Origin: MGBC124762 sp048201935
Lineage (GTDB): Bacteria > Bacillota > Clostridia > Oscillospirales > Oscillospiraceae
Reading direction: 5' to 3'
Assembly: GCA_048201935.1 (NCBI GenBank)
Contig: DBFBGR010000004.1
Span: 124,001-188,000 of the forward strand
Length of the DNA stretch: 64,000 nt
The position numbers were made by a program, and so were the translations under genes. Under the pieces are notes generated by a model, which saw nothing but the letters and a program-made list of their open reading frames with translations, did no database searches and had not been told where the DNA came from. Of the stretch, positions 31,783 to 40,900 are shown one piece after another; within the stretch, counting starts at the first letter, position 1; each line of letters starts with the position of its first letter.

Positions 31783-31789
31783 TTGCCTT

Positions 31790-34700
31790 GTGAAGAAGAA
31801 ATATGGGCTCAAAGCCGTACTTGCCAGCGCCTTGGTATCCGTGGCGTTGGCGGCGCCTGCTGTGGTGTTCAGCGCGCCTACGGTGGAGACGGTGGGCCAG
31901 ATCCACTTCAGCGGCGCGGAGCTACGCAGTGTGGAGCTGCCAAACGGCGAGATGAGCGTCCAGGCCATTTTTGACGTGTCCATCGACCATGTGATCAACG
32001 CCACCGGCGCGGAGTTTAACCTGGAGTATAACCCGGACTACCTCCGGCCCTCGGACATGACCACCAACGAGGTCATCGTGGCCCCCGACCCCGAGGCCTT
32101 CTGCGACAGCTTCTTCGCCTCCGACCCCGAACTCTACTACACGGAAAAGGACGGCGCGCGCACCGTGGTCAACCCCTTCAGCGTGCGGACCAAGGACGCC
32201 AGCCAACTGGATACCGGCCACTGCATCGTCCATATGGCCCTCTGGATGGACCAGGACAGCGCCAAGGACGGCAACGGCATTATCACCACCACCGGCGGCC
32301 CCTCGGGCACCACTTTGGCCGACGGCACCTTCATCGGCGGCAAGGTGGAGGTGCTGGAGGGCATCAACTACGGTACCTCTCAGGCCGACGACAACGCCTA
32401 CGTGGTCAACAGCCGCCAGGACCCGGACGAGGCCGATGAGCGGGATGACGAGGACCTGTTCGTCACCCTGGGCCAGATCAGCTTCCAGGTGGACATGGAC
32501 CGCCTTCCTGAGGCGCTCTACTATTTCAGCGGCCTGAAGGCGGAGCGCCACCATCCTGACGATACATCCAGTACCATTCCTTGGGTCACCACCGATTCCA
32601 CCAACGGCCCGGGGAAGGATACCTTCTTGCTGGACATCACCGCCCAGATCGCCGAGACCAAGGACCCCTGGATCATCCGCCACTTCCGCTTTGTGGGCAA
32701 CCGCGGGCGCAAGGAGTTGGTGCCCCTGTCCCCCAAGGATACCCCCGAGGCCGGCGTGACCACCATGATCGACAGCTACGAGTTCGACTTTGACCCCAAG
32801 ACCATCGTAGACGTGGAGGCCACCGAGCCCGAGGTCACCGTCAACGCCTACCAAAACTACACCCACGGCGACCCCGACGACCTGCCTTTGACCATGGGCC
32901 GCTATTCGCCCACCGTCACCGTGACCTACGCCGACGGCTCCAAGGAGAACATCCCCTTCCCCTGGGGCCAGAAGGACGCCGCGGGAGCTTACAAGGACGG
33001 CTACACCGTCAAGAGCTATCCCGACTATACCCAGGCCGACGTGGATGCCTGGGTGGCGGCCAACCCCGGTACCACCGCCGCCGACTGCCCCTTCCAGGTG
33101 GGCCAGAGCAACGAAGACGGCGCGCTCAGCGGCGTGACCACCGCCAACTATGACCCAACTCACGGCGTGTACCGCTTCTCCCAGAAGTATGTCTACACCG
33201 GCAACGACGGCAAGCGGCACACCTTCCCCAAGCCGGTCACCGCCAAGCTCACCGTCACCCCCATCACCGTCATCGACGTGACCGCCGAGGACAAAGAGCG
33301 CAGCTATAAGGTCACCGACGTGGTGGACCAGGTCCCCGACACCGCCTCGCTGCGGCTGCCCGAGCAGGCCCGTGTCCAGACCGACATCGTGCCCAGCGGC
33401 GTGTCCCTGGTGGTGCCCATCAAGGGCTGGAAGCCCGTCCAGCCCGCTTCGGCGGGCTCCAGCGTGGTCAGCACCTGGCCCGGCACGGTGGACAACACCC
33501 CGGGCAAGAAGATGAACTCGCTGAAGGCCGACGACTATGTAATGCCCGGCACCTATCCCGCCGGCGACGCCAACGAGGGCAAGAACGGCTACCCCTACTG
33601 GCCCGACTCCGCCGACCGCTCCGCCACCACCACCGACCCTGAGCGGTTCATCGGCCGGTACAGCTTTGAGACCTCCAAGTCCAACCACGCCGACAAGGAG
33701 AACATCCTCAGCGTCGACATCAAGGCCCTTTACCCCTGGCTCACCATTCCCTTCAAGCCCGGCTCCACGGTGGACCGGGTGGAGGACTGGGACGTGGGCC
33801 AGGCCTACCGCAGCATCCTGAGCGAAGAGGACTTTGACAAGGTAGATCCCCAGCAGTATGAGGCCGTTTGGATCAGCACCGTCACCGAGGACGTAGGCAA
33901 CGGCAAATACGCCCCCAACGACGGCCACCAAAACGGCGTGGGCCAGCCCACGTTGACGCTGGCGCTGTATAAAAAGGCCGGCGTCAGCTTCAGCGACTAC
34001 GGCTCTTTATCTGCGGACTCCATCTTCCGGGTGTGGCTGCCCAACGGCCAGGAGCTGGGCACCGGCCAGGTGGGCGGCGGCGTGAGCGTGGATAACTGGT
34101 TCAACGACTCCACCGACCTGGGCCCCACCGGCCAGGACCACGTCAACGGCTACTACCAGACGGAGAGCGACCGGCGCCCCGGCGCCACCGGCGACGGCCT
34201 GTTCTTCAAGCTCATCACCAACCCCGACCAGCCCGAGGTCAACGAGCACGGCGCAGAGCGCGAGACCCTGCGGCGGTACATCAACCTGGGCGGCTGGTAT
34301 CAGATCGCCGTGTGCGAGGACCCCGGCGCGGGGGACCACTGGTCCCAGCCCTTGCCCGTCTACGTGCCGCCTCGGCGCAACGAGTATACCGAGGACAAGG
34401 TCTATAACTTCCTGGGCAAGAACGCCGGGCTCTACAACTGGCCCGGCGGCGTGGGCGACACGCTGTACCTGCCCCGGGGCGACTACGCCGTGGTGGGCCC
34501 GGGCGACACCACCTTTACCCAGGGCGTGGGCCTGCCCATCTACGACGTGAAGGACGCCACCGGCAACCTGCTCTCCACCACCGACGGCCTGCGCGATGGG
34601 ACCTCCGTCTTTGAGCCCGGGAGCATCCACCGGCTACTGCCCGGCGTGGAGCCCCACACCGAGTCCTACGGCGTGAAGACCCTCTACGACGGCCAGACCG

Positions 34701-37700
34701 GCGCCCAGCCCGGCGAGATCTTCAACGTCAAGGTTAAAAAGGACCACACCCAGGGCGGGACCAGGACCTGGGCCCTGCCGGGTGGCTTGGGCGACGGCCT
34801 GACCCACAGCTACGCGGGCAGCCATAGCGTCTACCGCTACGGCCCCACGCCCCTCTACGAGGGCATCGACGCCGACGGCGACGGTCTGCTGGACGGCTAC
34901 GCCGTGGCGGGCTTTGGCAGGGTGTTCCAGCCCTTGGCCACGCCTGATCAATATACCGCCACCCTCCGCCGGGAGGGGACCCAGAAGGACGCCGAGGGCG
35001 TGCGCATCAAGCTGCTGAGCTGGGATACCGACGGCATCACCCGCGTCGCGCCGGGCACGGACTTTGACAATGACAACGTGACCTTGGTGACCTACGACAC
35101 CAAGCAGGAGAACTACACCGCCCGCCAGGACTTCGTCCTCACCATCAAAAATGTGGGCACCACCGACATCTACGGCCTGGACATCGACACCGTCACCGAC
35201 GGCTACGACCTCAAGGACAACGGCGACGGCACCAGGAAGATGGGCGGGCACTTCGAGATGCTGGTGCCTCCGGCCTCCTTCCTGCCTGTGGGCGGCACGA
35301 CGACGTTTACTCTGACCTACGTCTACGACCTGCCCGCCAACGAGGCCCCCAACACCCTGTTGTACCGCGATACCCTCTACATCACCGCCAGCGGCCACAA
35401 CGACGCGGGCGTGGGCAAGCAGCACGACACCGGGCGCATGGACGACCAGTACCTCCTGGACTTCGACGCGGAGTTCGTGGTCTCCAAGAATCCGCTCCAC
35501 AAGGTCACCGTCATCTATAAGCCGGAAAACGGCAACATGGGTACGGCCAACCTGATCGTGGGCGAGCAGGGCGCCACCGCCGCCGACGTGCAGATGATCT
35601 ACACCCCCACCACCCGGACCTACGCCAAGGACGGCCTTGTCTACGTGGTGGTCAACAAGGTGGACGAGTACGAGGTCAAGGCCATTACCGCCGAGATCAA
35701 TGGCGTTACCGTGGACCTGCTGAACAATAACAAATACGGCGCGGTGACCCTGCCCGGCCTCTTTGGCACAGCCACCGTGGATGACCCCATGAAGGAGGTC
35801 TACGTCTTCCAGATGCCCGACCACGACGTGACCGTCTACGTGGACTTCTACGAGCCCTTCCACTCCAAGCTCCGGCTGGAGAACCTCATCGACTTCTCCT
35901 CGCCCCCCGACCCGGCGGACAGCTCGGTGAAGGTCAACGACCTGAAGACCGCCATGGGCGACCCCGACCCCTGCGCCGACCACACTTATCCTGTCTGGCG
36001 CAAGCAGCCCTTCACCCAGGCGGAGAAGGACGCTGCCGCCCAGTGGGCCACCGACACCGCCGCGGGCGACCCGGACTACTACCTGATGACCCAGGGCAAG
36101 GCCATGCCCCACGGGAAGGACTGGCCCACGGTGACCGACGGCGACGACGAGGGCCGACGGTTCATTTCCCGGGAAAACCAGTACATCGTGGTCATCGACG
36201 CTGAGGACGACATCTCCCAGGTGGAGGCCAAGATCCGCCGGGTGGTCTACCACGAGGATTACCAGGGCCTCAATCCGGGCAACTACCCCAACGGCAACAA
36301 CTACGAGATCGAGCTGGACATCTCCATGGAGGTCTACCCCTACAACATCGAAAAGAAAAACGACGCGGGGGCCTTCAACTGGTCGGGCTATACCCCAGAC
36401 GCGGTGTACGTCCCCGACCCCACCTCCGGCAAGGCCAGCGTGGGCTACGGCCCCAGCCCCGCCTTCACCGGCGATCCCCGGCGGGTCTATTCCACCCCCA
36501 ATACCTATACCGAGACCGGCTATCCGCCCGCCGACGGCGCCTCCGACTCCAGCCTCCACACCAGTTGCCAGTTCCCTTCTCCCAAGAAGGGCGAGTCCAG
36601 CTATGTGGTCATCACCCTGTCGGCCTACAACCCGGAGATCGGCCGCACCGATTCCCGGCGGTACTATCTGGAGATCCACCGCAAGACCGACGAGCCCAAC
36701 GTGCTCCTCCACTACGGCAACTCCCCCTACGGCATGATCATGAACGAGGAGCGCTTCGATACCAAGCCCAAGCAGGACGCGGCCAAGGAGGCCTTCTTGG
36801 CGGGCTACACCTTTGAGGGCCTGAGCCGTACGGTGGTGCCCGACGCGGTGTGGGACCACAGCGACATGCACCACGTCATCTACAACCGGGAAGCCTGGGT
36901 CCGCAACAAGGCCATCTTTGAGCCCGAGAGCCTTACCGGCTTCCAGCCGGCCCGCCATGCCGACGGCTGCCAGAAGTTCTACGACGAGGACCCCGACGAC
37001 CACGAAAACACCAACAATCCGCTGAACATCAAGACCCAGCCCATCTACGAGCCGAAAAAGAACGTCTATGTGGCGGCGGAGAACCTGGACCTGAACGATT
37101 ACGCCTACTTCGCCATCCTGGGCGAGACGTTGCGCGAGCCCGGCGTTATTAAGGCCTGGGACTCCTCGGGCCGGGAGGTGAGCCTCAACAGTATCACCGC
37201 CGTGGCTATGGACGTAGACTGGGAGACCAACGGAGGTAAGGGCCTGACGCTGCTGGACACCACCCAGACCCAGCAGGTGGAGCGCTTCAAGGGCGGCCAG
37301 ACCGACTTCCCGGTGATGGACCTGGGCGTTCAGGGCAGCACCCTGACCTTCCTGGCCGAGCACCAGCCCGCCACGCCGCTCCCCGTCACCGGCGCCAACT
37401 GGCCCGTCAGCTCCCAGGAGGTCACCAAGACCCCCGAGGGCGGCGAGCCCACCACCGAGACCGAGTACACCCTCATCGAGGACATCCGCCCGGGCCGGTA
37501 TGCCATCGTTTACAGCTTTACCGACTTTGACGGCACCACCACCCTCCAGGTAGACCGGCCCTTCGTCATCCTCCGGGGTGTGGGCGACGTGAACACCGAC
37601 GGCAAGCGTGACAGCGTCAAGACCGCTCTGGCCGCGTCCACGCCCTTCCTGGACAGCGACGAGTACCACATCGAGGACCGGGTGGGGCTGGACCCCTTGG

Positions 37701-37903
37701 GCTACGAGGCCGGCGGCGCGGTGGACGCCAGCAACCCCTACGGCAGGGATTACCCCTTCGCCAACATCTTCAAGTTCCGGGTATGCGATGTGAATAACGA
37801 CCGCAACATCAACCACATCGATGCCAACCAGCTGGACAAAAACGCCCGAGCGGGCGGCGGTTGGCTCCGGTTCTACCATCCCTGGGAGTACGGTCTGGAC
37901 TAA
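31790..37903 (+). CDS. Secreted cohesin-like/dockerin protein, 2,037 residues
   Basis: I start at GTG 31790, where a strong ribosome site precedes a clean signal peptide: KKKYGLK, then a hydrophobic core, with possible cleavage after APA at residues 22-24. Residues about 33-340 look cohesin-like. A middle region of Ig-like character follows. A DADGDG calcium loop lies near 34870 and a fibre-type Ig fold near 35095-35400 (VLTIKNVGTTDIYGL). One InlB-like module ending VFQMPDHDVTVYVDF lies at about 35500-35860, then a cadherin-like stretch ending YYLEIHRK. The C-terminus has a GNSP-x-x-MI module, a PG-x-Y segment and two F-hands 67 residues apart. No SLH or LPXTG anchor is seen, so wall attachment would need a partner. 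First gene of the operon; 94 bp separate it from the next. Specific function unknown. Confidence 0.93.
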   Translation: MKKKYGLKAVLASALVSVALAAPAVVFSAPTVETVGQIHFSGAELRSVELPNGEMSVQAIFDVSIDHVINATGAEFNLEYNPDYLRPSDMTTNEVIVAPDPEAFCDSFFASDPELYYTEKDGARTVVNPFSVRTKDASQLDTGHCIVHMALWMDQDSAKDGNGIITTTGGPSGTTLADGTFIGGKVEVLEGINYGTSQADDNAYVVNSRQDPDEADERDDEDLFVTLGQISFQVDMDRLPEALYYFSGLKAERHHPDDTSSTIPWVTTDSTNGPGKDTFLLDITAQIAETKDPWIIRHFRFVGNRGRKELVPLSPKDTPEAGVTTMIDSYEFDFDPKTIVDVEATEPEVTVNAYQNYTHGDPDDLPLTMGRYSPTVTVTYADGSKENIPFPWGQKDAAGAYKDGYTVKSYPDYTQADVDAWVAANPGTTAADCPFQVGQSNEDGALSGVTTANYDPTHGVYRFSQKYVYTGNDGKRHTFPKPVTAKLTVTPITVIDVTAEDKERSYKVTDVVDQVPDTASLRLPEQARVQTDIVPSGVSLVVPIKGWKPVQPASAGSSVVSTWPGTVDNTPGKKMNSLKADDYVMPGTYPAGDANEGKNGYPYWPDSADRSATTTDPERFIGRYSFETSKSNHADKENILSVDIKALYPWLTIPFKPGSTVDRVEDWDVGQAYRSILSEEDFDKVDPQQYEAVWISTVTEDVGNGKYAPNDGHQNGVGQPTLTLALYKKAGVSFSDYGSLSADSIFRVWLPNGQELGTGQVGGGVSVDNWFNDSTDLGPTGQDHVNGYYQTESDRRPGATGDGLFFKLITNPDQPEVNEHGAERETLRRYINLGGWYQIAVCEDPGAGDHWSQPLPVYVPPRRNEYTEDKVYNFLGKNAGLYNWPGGVGDTLYLPRGDYAVVGPGDTTFTQGVGLPIYDVKDATGNLLSTTDGLRDGTSVFEPGSIHRLLPGVEPHTESYGVKTLYDGQTGAQPGEIFNVKVKKDHTQGGTRTWALPGGLGDGLTHSYAGSHSVYRYGPTPLYEGIDADGDGLLDGYAVAGFGRVFQPLATPDQYTATLRREGTQKDAEGVRIKLLSWDTDGITRVAPGTDFDNDNVTLVTYDTKQENYTARQDFVLTIKNVGTTDIYGLDIDTVTDGYDLKDNGDGTRKMGGHFEMLVPPASFLPVGGTTTFTLTYVYDLPANEAPNTLLYRDTLYITASGHNDAGVGKQHDTGRMDDQYLLDFDAEFVVSKNPLHKVTVIYKPENGNMGTANLIVGEQGATAADVQMIYTPTTRTYAKDGLVYVVVNKVDEYEVKAITAEINGVTVDLLNNNKYGAVTLPGLFGTATVDDPMKEVYVFQMPDHDVTVYVDFYEPFHSKLRLENLIDFSSPPDPADSSVKVNDLKTAMGDPDPCADHTYPVWRKQPFTQAEKDAAAQWATDTAAGDPDYYLMTQGKAMPHGKDWPTVTDGDDEGRRFISRENQYIVVIDAEDDISQVEAKIRRVVYHEDYQGLNPGNYPNGNNYEIELDISMEVYPYNIEKKNDAGAFNWSGYTPDAVYVPDPTSGKASVGYGPSPAFTGDPRRVYSTPNTYTETGYPPADGASDSSLHTSCQFPSPKKGESSYVVITLSAYNPEIGRTDSRRYYLEIHRKTDEPNVLLHYGNSPYGMIMNEERFDTKPKQDAAKEAFLAGYTFEGLSRTVVPDAVWDHSDMHHVIYNREAWVRNKAIFEPESLTGFQPARHADGCQKFYDEDPDDHENTNNPLNIKTQPIYEPKKNVYVAAENLDLNDYAYFAILGETLREPGVIKAWDSSGREVSLNSITAVAMDVDWETNGGKGLTLLDTTQTQQVERFKGGQTDFPVMDLGVQGSTLTFLAEHQPATPLPVTGANWPVSSQEVTKTPEGGEPTTETEYTLIEDIRPGRYAIVYSFTDFDGTTTLQVDRPFVILRGVGDVNTDGKRDSVKTALAASTPFLDSDEYHIEDRVGLDPLGYEAGGAVDASNPYGRDYPFANIFKFRVCDVNNDRNINHIDANQLDKNARAGGGWLRFYHPWEYGLD
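31886..32800 (+). other. Cohesin-like N-terminal domain
   Basis: The segment begins with a beta strand pattern (FDVSIDHVINATGAEFNLEY), then NPDYLRPSD, which matches the cohesin-type core of an F-x-L-x-Y-(D/N)-P-x-x-L motif. The closing strand VTLGQISFQVDMDRL matches the cohesin-style G-x-I-x-F-x-V ending. A long insertion of about 100 residues sits between them. Assignment to the cohesin fold is by motif order and needs a profile or structure search. Confidence 0.55.
35500..35860 (+). other. Single InlB-B-repeat-like module with Met-Pro motif
   Basis: The segment HKVTVIYKPENGNMGTA begins a beta module that closes with VFQMPDHDVTVYVDF. The closing F-x-MP-x-x-D-V-T-V motif is the signature repeated more than 20 times in the protein encoded at 48612 onward, so the two share a module family (divergent InlB B-repeat type, PF18998-like). 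Confidence 0.6.
36716..37900 (+). other. C-terminal GNSP module, PG-x-Y segment and spaced dockerin pair
   Basis: GNSPYGMIMNEERF at 36716 opens a partly helical module that recurs in the next gene. PGRYAIVYSFTDFDG (37493) precedes the first F-hand, GDVNTDGKRDSVKTAL (37583). The second F-hand, DVNNDRNINHIDANQL (37787), is 67 residues later, about twice the usual spacing. The first loop has Lys/Arg where helix-start ligands are usual, so its affinity may be weak. Confidence 0.7.
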
Positions 37904-37969
37904 GCGGACCGCCCTTCCACACCCCAGGTCCCCATCCCTCAGCCCTGACCCCGCTCGCCGGGGCCGGGG

Positions 37970-37988
37970 CCTTGGGACACCAAGGAGG
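37970..37988 (+). promoter_or_regulatory. Ribosome binding site with overlapping 6-bp hairpin
   Basis: AAGGAGG (37982-37988) lies 9 nt before the ATG at 37998 and supports that start. CCTTGG (37970-37975) and CCAAGG (37980-37985) form a perfect 6-bp stem with a 4-nt loop that would cover half the site. The rest of the 94-bp gap has only a CCCCG/CGGGG stem without a T tract, so I see no terminator. Confidence 0.6.
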
Positions 37989-37997
37989 CAGAGGCTT

Positions 37998-40900
37998 ATG
38001 GATAACAAGTGGACAAAACGGCTGGTGAGCCTGACGGTGGCGCTGGAGATGTTCTGCTCTCCGGTGGCCATGGCCAGGGCGGAGGGGGACGCTTCCGAGC
38101 GGCCCGAGATCCCCGCCGTGGTCTTCGAAGAGCGCTCCGAGACCCCTGCCGTCAGCGGTGGCGGCGGCTCCGCCGACCTCATGGCCCTGCCTGTGGATGA
38201 ACGGGACCTGGCCGTGGACCTGTCCTTTGGTATCCCCCTGGAGCAGGGCGTGGGCGGCGCGACCTACCCTGCCCGCTACAAGGGCTATTTCACCCACGAG
38301 GGCGGCTCCGCCCGGGACTGGGGCTACCGGACCTTCAATACCGGCGAGAAGTATTTTGTCAAGTCCGGCGACAACTTCTATACCGTGCTCCCTGACCCGG
38401 GCCGCCTGCCCGACCTGGAGCTGGACGGCTTTTACGTCCTGGGCGAGCCCATCGAGTCCTGGCTGGACGAAGACACCCGTGTGAGCAAGGTCCAGAGCTG
38501 GACTTACGATGAGACCTGGGGCGATGGCGCCCTCAAGGTGGAGTGGTCCAACGACGATGTGGGCTTCACCGCCAATGACGACGTGGACTATTTCGAGGGC
38601 AAATACCTCTCCCTGGGCTACATTGAAAGCGGAAAGATGGAGGAGCTCTTCAACTCGAGCATCGCCCGCCACGACGACGTGATGGGCTTTGTGCCCATGG
38701 TGGCCCGCTGGAAGGACAGCGCCAACGCCAACCTCACCAGCCTCTCCGCCACCACCTACACCCAGGACACCGGCGCGGCCAACGAGGTGGCCCAGCTTTT
38801 CACCGAGGACCCCACCGGCAAGGCCGACCCCGCGCGCGTGGAGCTCTCCGCCATCAACGCCGCCTACTTTGACGACGATGCCCATACCAAGGAGTTCTGG
38901 CTCCGGGTCAGCGAAGACCAGGAGTCGTTGACGCTGAAATTCGCCGCCTACGAGCCCTATTACGCCTATAATGTGACCCAAAACGGAGCAGGGGACAGCC
39001 CTGTCTCCGTTTCCGTGCTGTTCAACGACCGGAACGTCACCACCGCCGAGGGCGAGGCCATCCAGGTCCGGCGGGGCTGGAGCTGGGACGACGCGGGCCA
39101 GCCCACCGACGCCATCGTGCCCCAGCCCAGGGACACCAGCGGCTGGCTGACCCCCACCAACCGGGACACCAACCCCGCCCGGTCCCACTGGAGCGTGGAG
39201 AACATCCCTCTGGCCAAGGTGGCCCAGGCCGAGGACATGGACAACGCCCGCACCACCATCACCATCACCGTGGAGGCCCCCAACGGCGACAGGGAGCGGT
39301 ACATCCTCCACGTGGAGCGGCTCATGACCCCCACCTATACCCTGGGCCTGGGCAACACGCCGCTGGCCATGATCGAAAAGGACCAGCGGGGCAACTGGGG
39401 CGAGACCGAGAGCCGCCGCCGTCAAAAGAAGGACGAGGCCAAGGAGCTCTTTGCCCAGTCCTTCCGCCTGGGCTACGGCGGCGCGGTGAGCCCCGGCGAC
39501 TACACCTATTATAAAAGCGACTTCACCACCGCCGCCTGGACCGGCTTTAGCTGGCAGGGGCAGAAGAATTACAACATCGACCTGGACGAGACCGCCGTCG
39601 TGGCCTACCAGGACACCGCCTTTGCCGATCCCGGCGTCACCTTTGTGGGCAGCAACGGCAAGGCGGTGGAGTTTGGCGCCAACGCTCCGGTAGAGTACCA
39701 GGACTGCGTCACCCGGACCATCGAGCTGCGCAAAGCCGACAAGCTCACCGCCGACGGCTACGGCGCGTCGGGGGAGGCGTGCTGGTACACCGCCGAGGGC
39801 GGCCAGGCCGTGTTGAAGTCCACCCAGACCGCCCAGGTCCTGCAAAACGCCGACGGCAGCGACGGCGTGGACCTGCGAGGGCTGCGGATCCTGCCCGGGA
39901 TCTACACCATGACCTATACCTTCACCGATCCCCTGGACCCGGGTAACCCCGTGGTGGCCCAGCGGCCCTTGGTGGTGTTGCCCATCCCCGGCGATGTGGA
40001 CATGGACGGGGCGGTCACCGTGGCCGACGCCATGGCCCTTCGGGCCCGCCAGGCCGACTGGGAGACCTCCAACGCCCTGGACGTGCAGCTTTTGCGCTTC
40101 CGGGTGCTGGGGACTAAGACCGCTCAGGACATCATCCAAGGCTACCAGCCCGTGCTGGCCGACCTGGGCCGCAGCGACTACTTCTATCCGCCTCTGCCCG
40201 CCCCGGACGACGCTTCGGACACCTACCAGCGCAGGACCTGGGATCAGGTGGAGATGAACGGCTCGGCCCGGCTGGAACTGCGCTTTTTGGGCGTGGAGCA
40301 GGGCATTTTGGACGGGGAAAACAGCCATACCAACCCCGCCACCGACGGCGTGGTGGACCTGGAGCACGGCAAGATCGGTCCCTGGCAGGCCGACGGGGAA
40401 GGGGAGGTCACCGTCCGGGAGAAGGACGTGCTCACCGGCAAGGATAAATACGGCATTTCCGGCCAAAACGACGTGTTCTGGGTGGGGGTCTACCTCACCC
40501 CCGGGGACCTGGCGGGCAGCACCGTGGAGGACCTGACCCTCACGCTGACCTACGACAGCGATTTTGTGGCCCCCATGGTGGTCTACAAAAACGGCCAGTT
40601 CCCCGACGCCAGCCAGGATAACTACTGGTACCGGGCCCTTTACTACTATAACTTCGGCGACGGCTCCAAGCTGGACCAGAGCCACACCATGACCCTCTTC
40701 AGCGGCTACAACCGCACCGACTACGACTACGAGACCGGCTCGGCCATGAGCCGGGCCTACGCCACCCACTACTCCAAGGTCATCGGCGAGCTCGAGCAGC
40801 TCCAGAGCAACAGCTCGCTGCGGGAGATGGTGGTCAGCATCCAGGGCAGCGACGCGCCCACCAGCCACCGGGCCACCCTGCCCGGCGACGAGGTCTGTGT

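Larger units (their letters stand above)
31497..31789 (+). other. Only substantial intergenic region: terminator, promoter and leader
   Basis: The 293-bp gap holds the terminator at 31526-31561 and the promoter at 31646-31674. Between them, 31581-31610 has GCCCC and GGGGC arms followed by TTTT, a weak possible second hairpin that competes with another GGGGC/GCCCC pairing at 31566-31585. The leader after the promoter holds an AT-rich hairpin (GGAAAAA at 31718-31724 with TTTTTCC at 31733-31739) and a small hairpin touching the ribosome site. I see no gene or known riboswitch here. Confidence 0.75.

Noticed and set aside
31703..31789. Earlier TTG (31703) or ATG (31745, 31754) start for the cohesin-like gene
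   Set aside because: No ribosome site precedes them, 31703 lies almost at the predicted transcription start, and the signal peptide begins properly at the GTG at 31790.
37821..37997. Upstream ATG for the SLH gene, overlapping the previous gene by 83 bp
   Set aside because: The added 59 residues are Arg/Pro-rich with no export signal, and no ribosome site is seen. The ATG at 37998 has AAGGAGG and a signal peptide.
37904..37997. Terminator between the first and second operon genes
   Set aside because: The CCCCG/CGGGG stem (near 37950-37964) is only 5 bp and has no T tract.
38040..38090. Lipoprotein signal in the SLH protein (Cys in EMFCSP)
   Set aside because: The residues before Cys do not fit a lipobox, and an AMARA signal peptidase I site follows.
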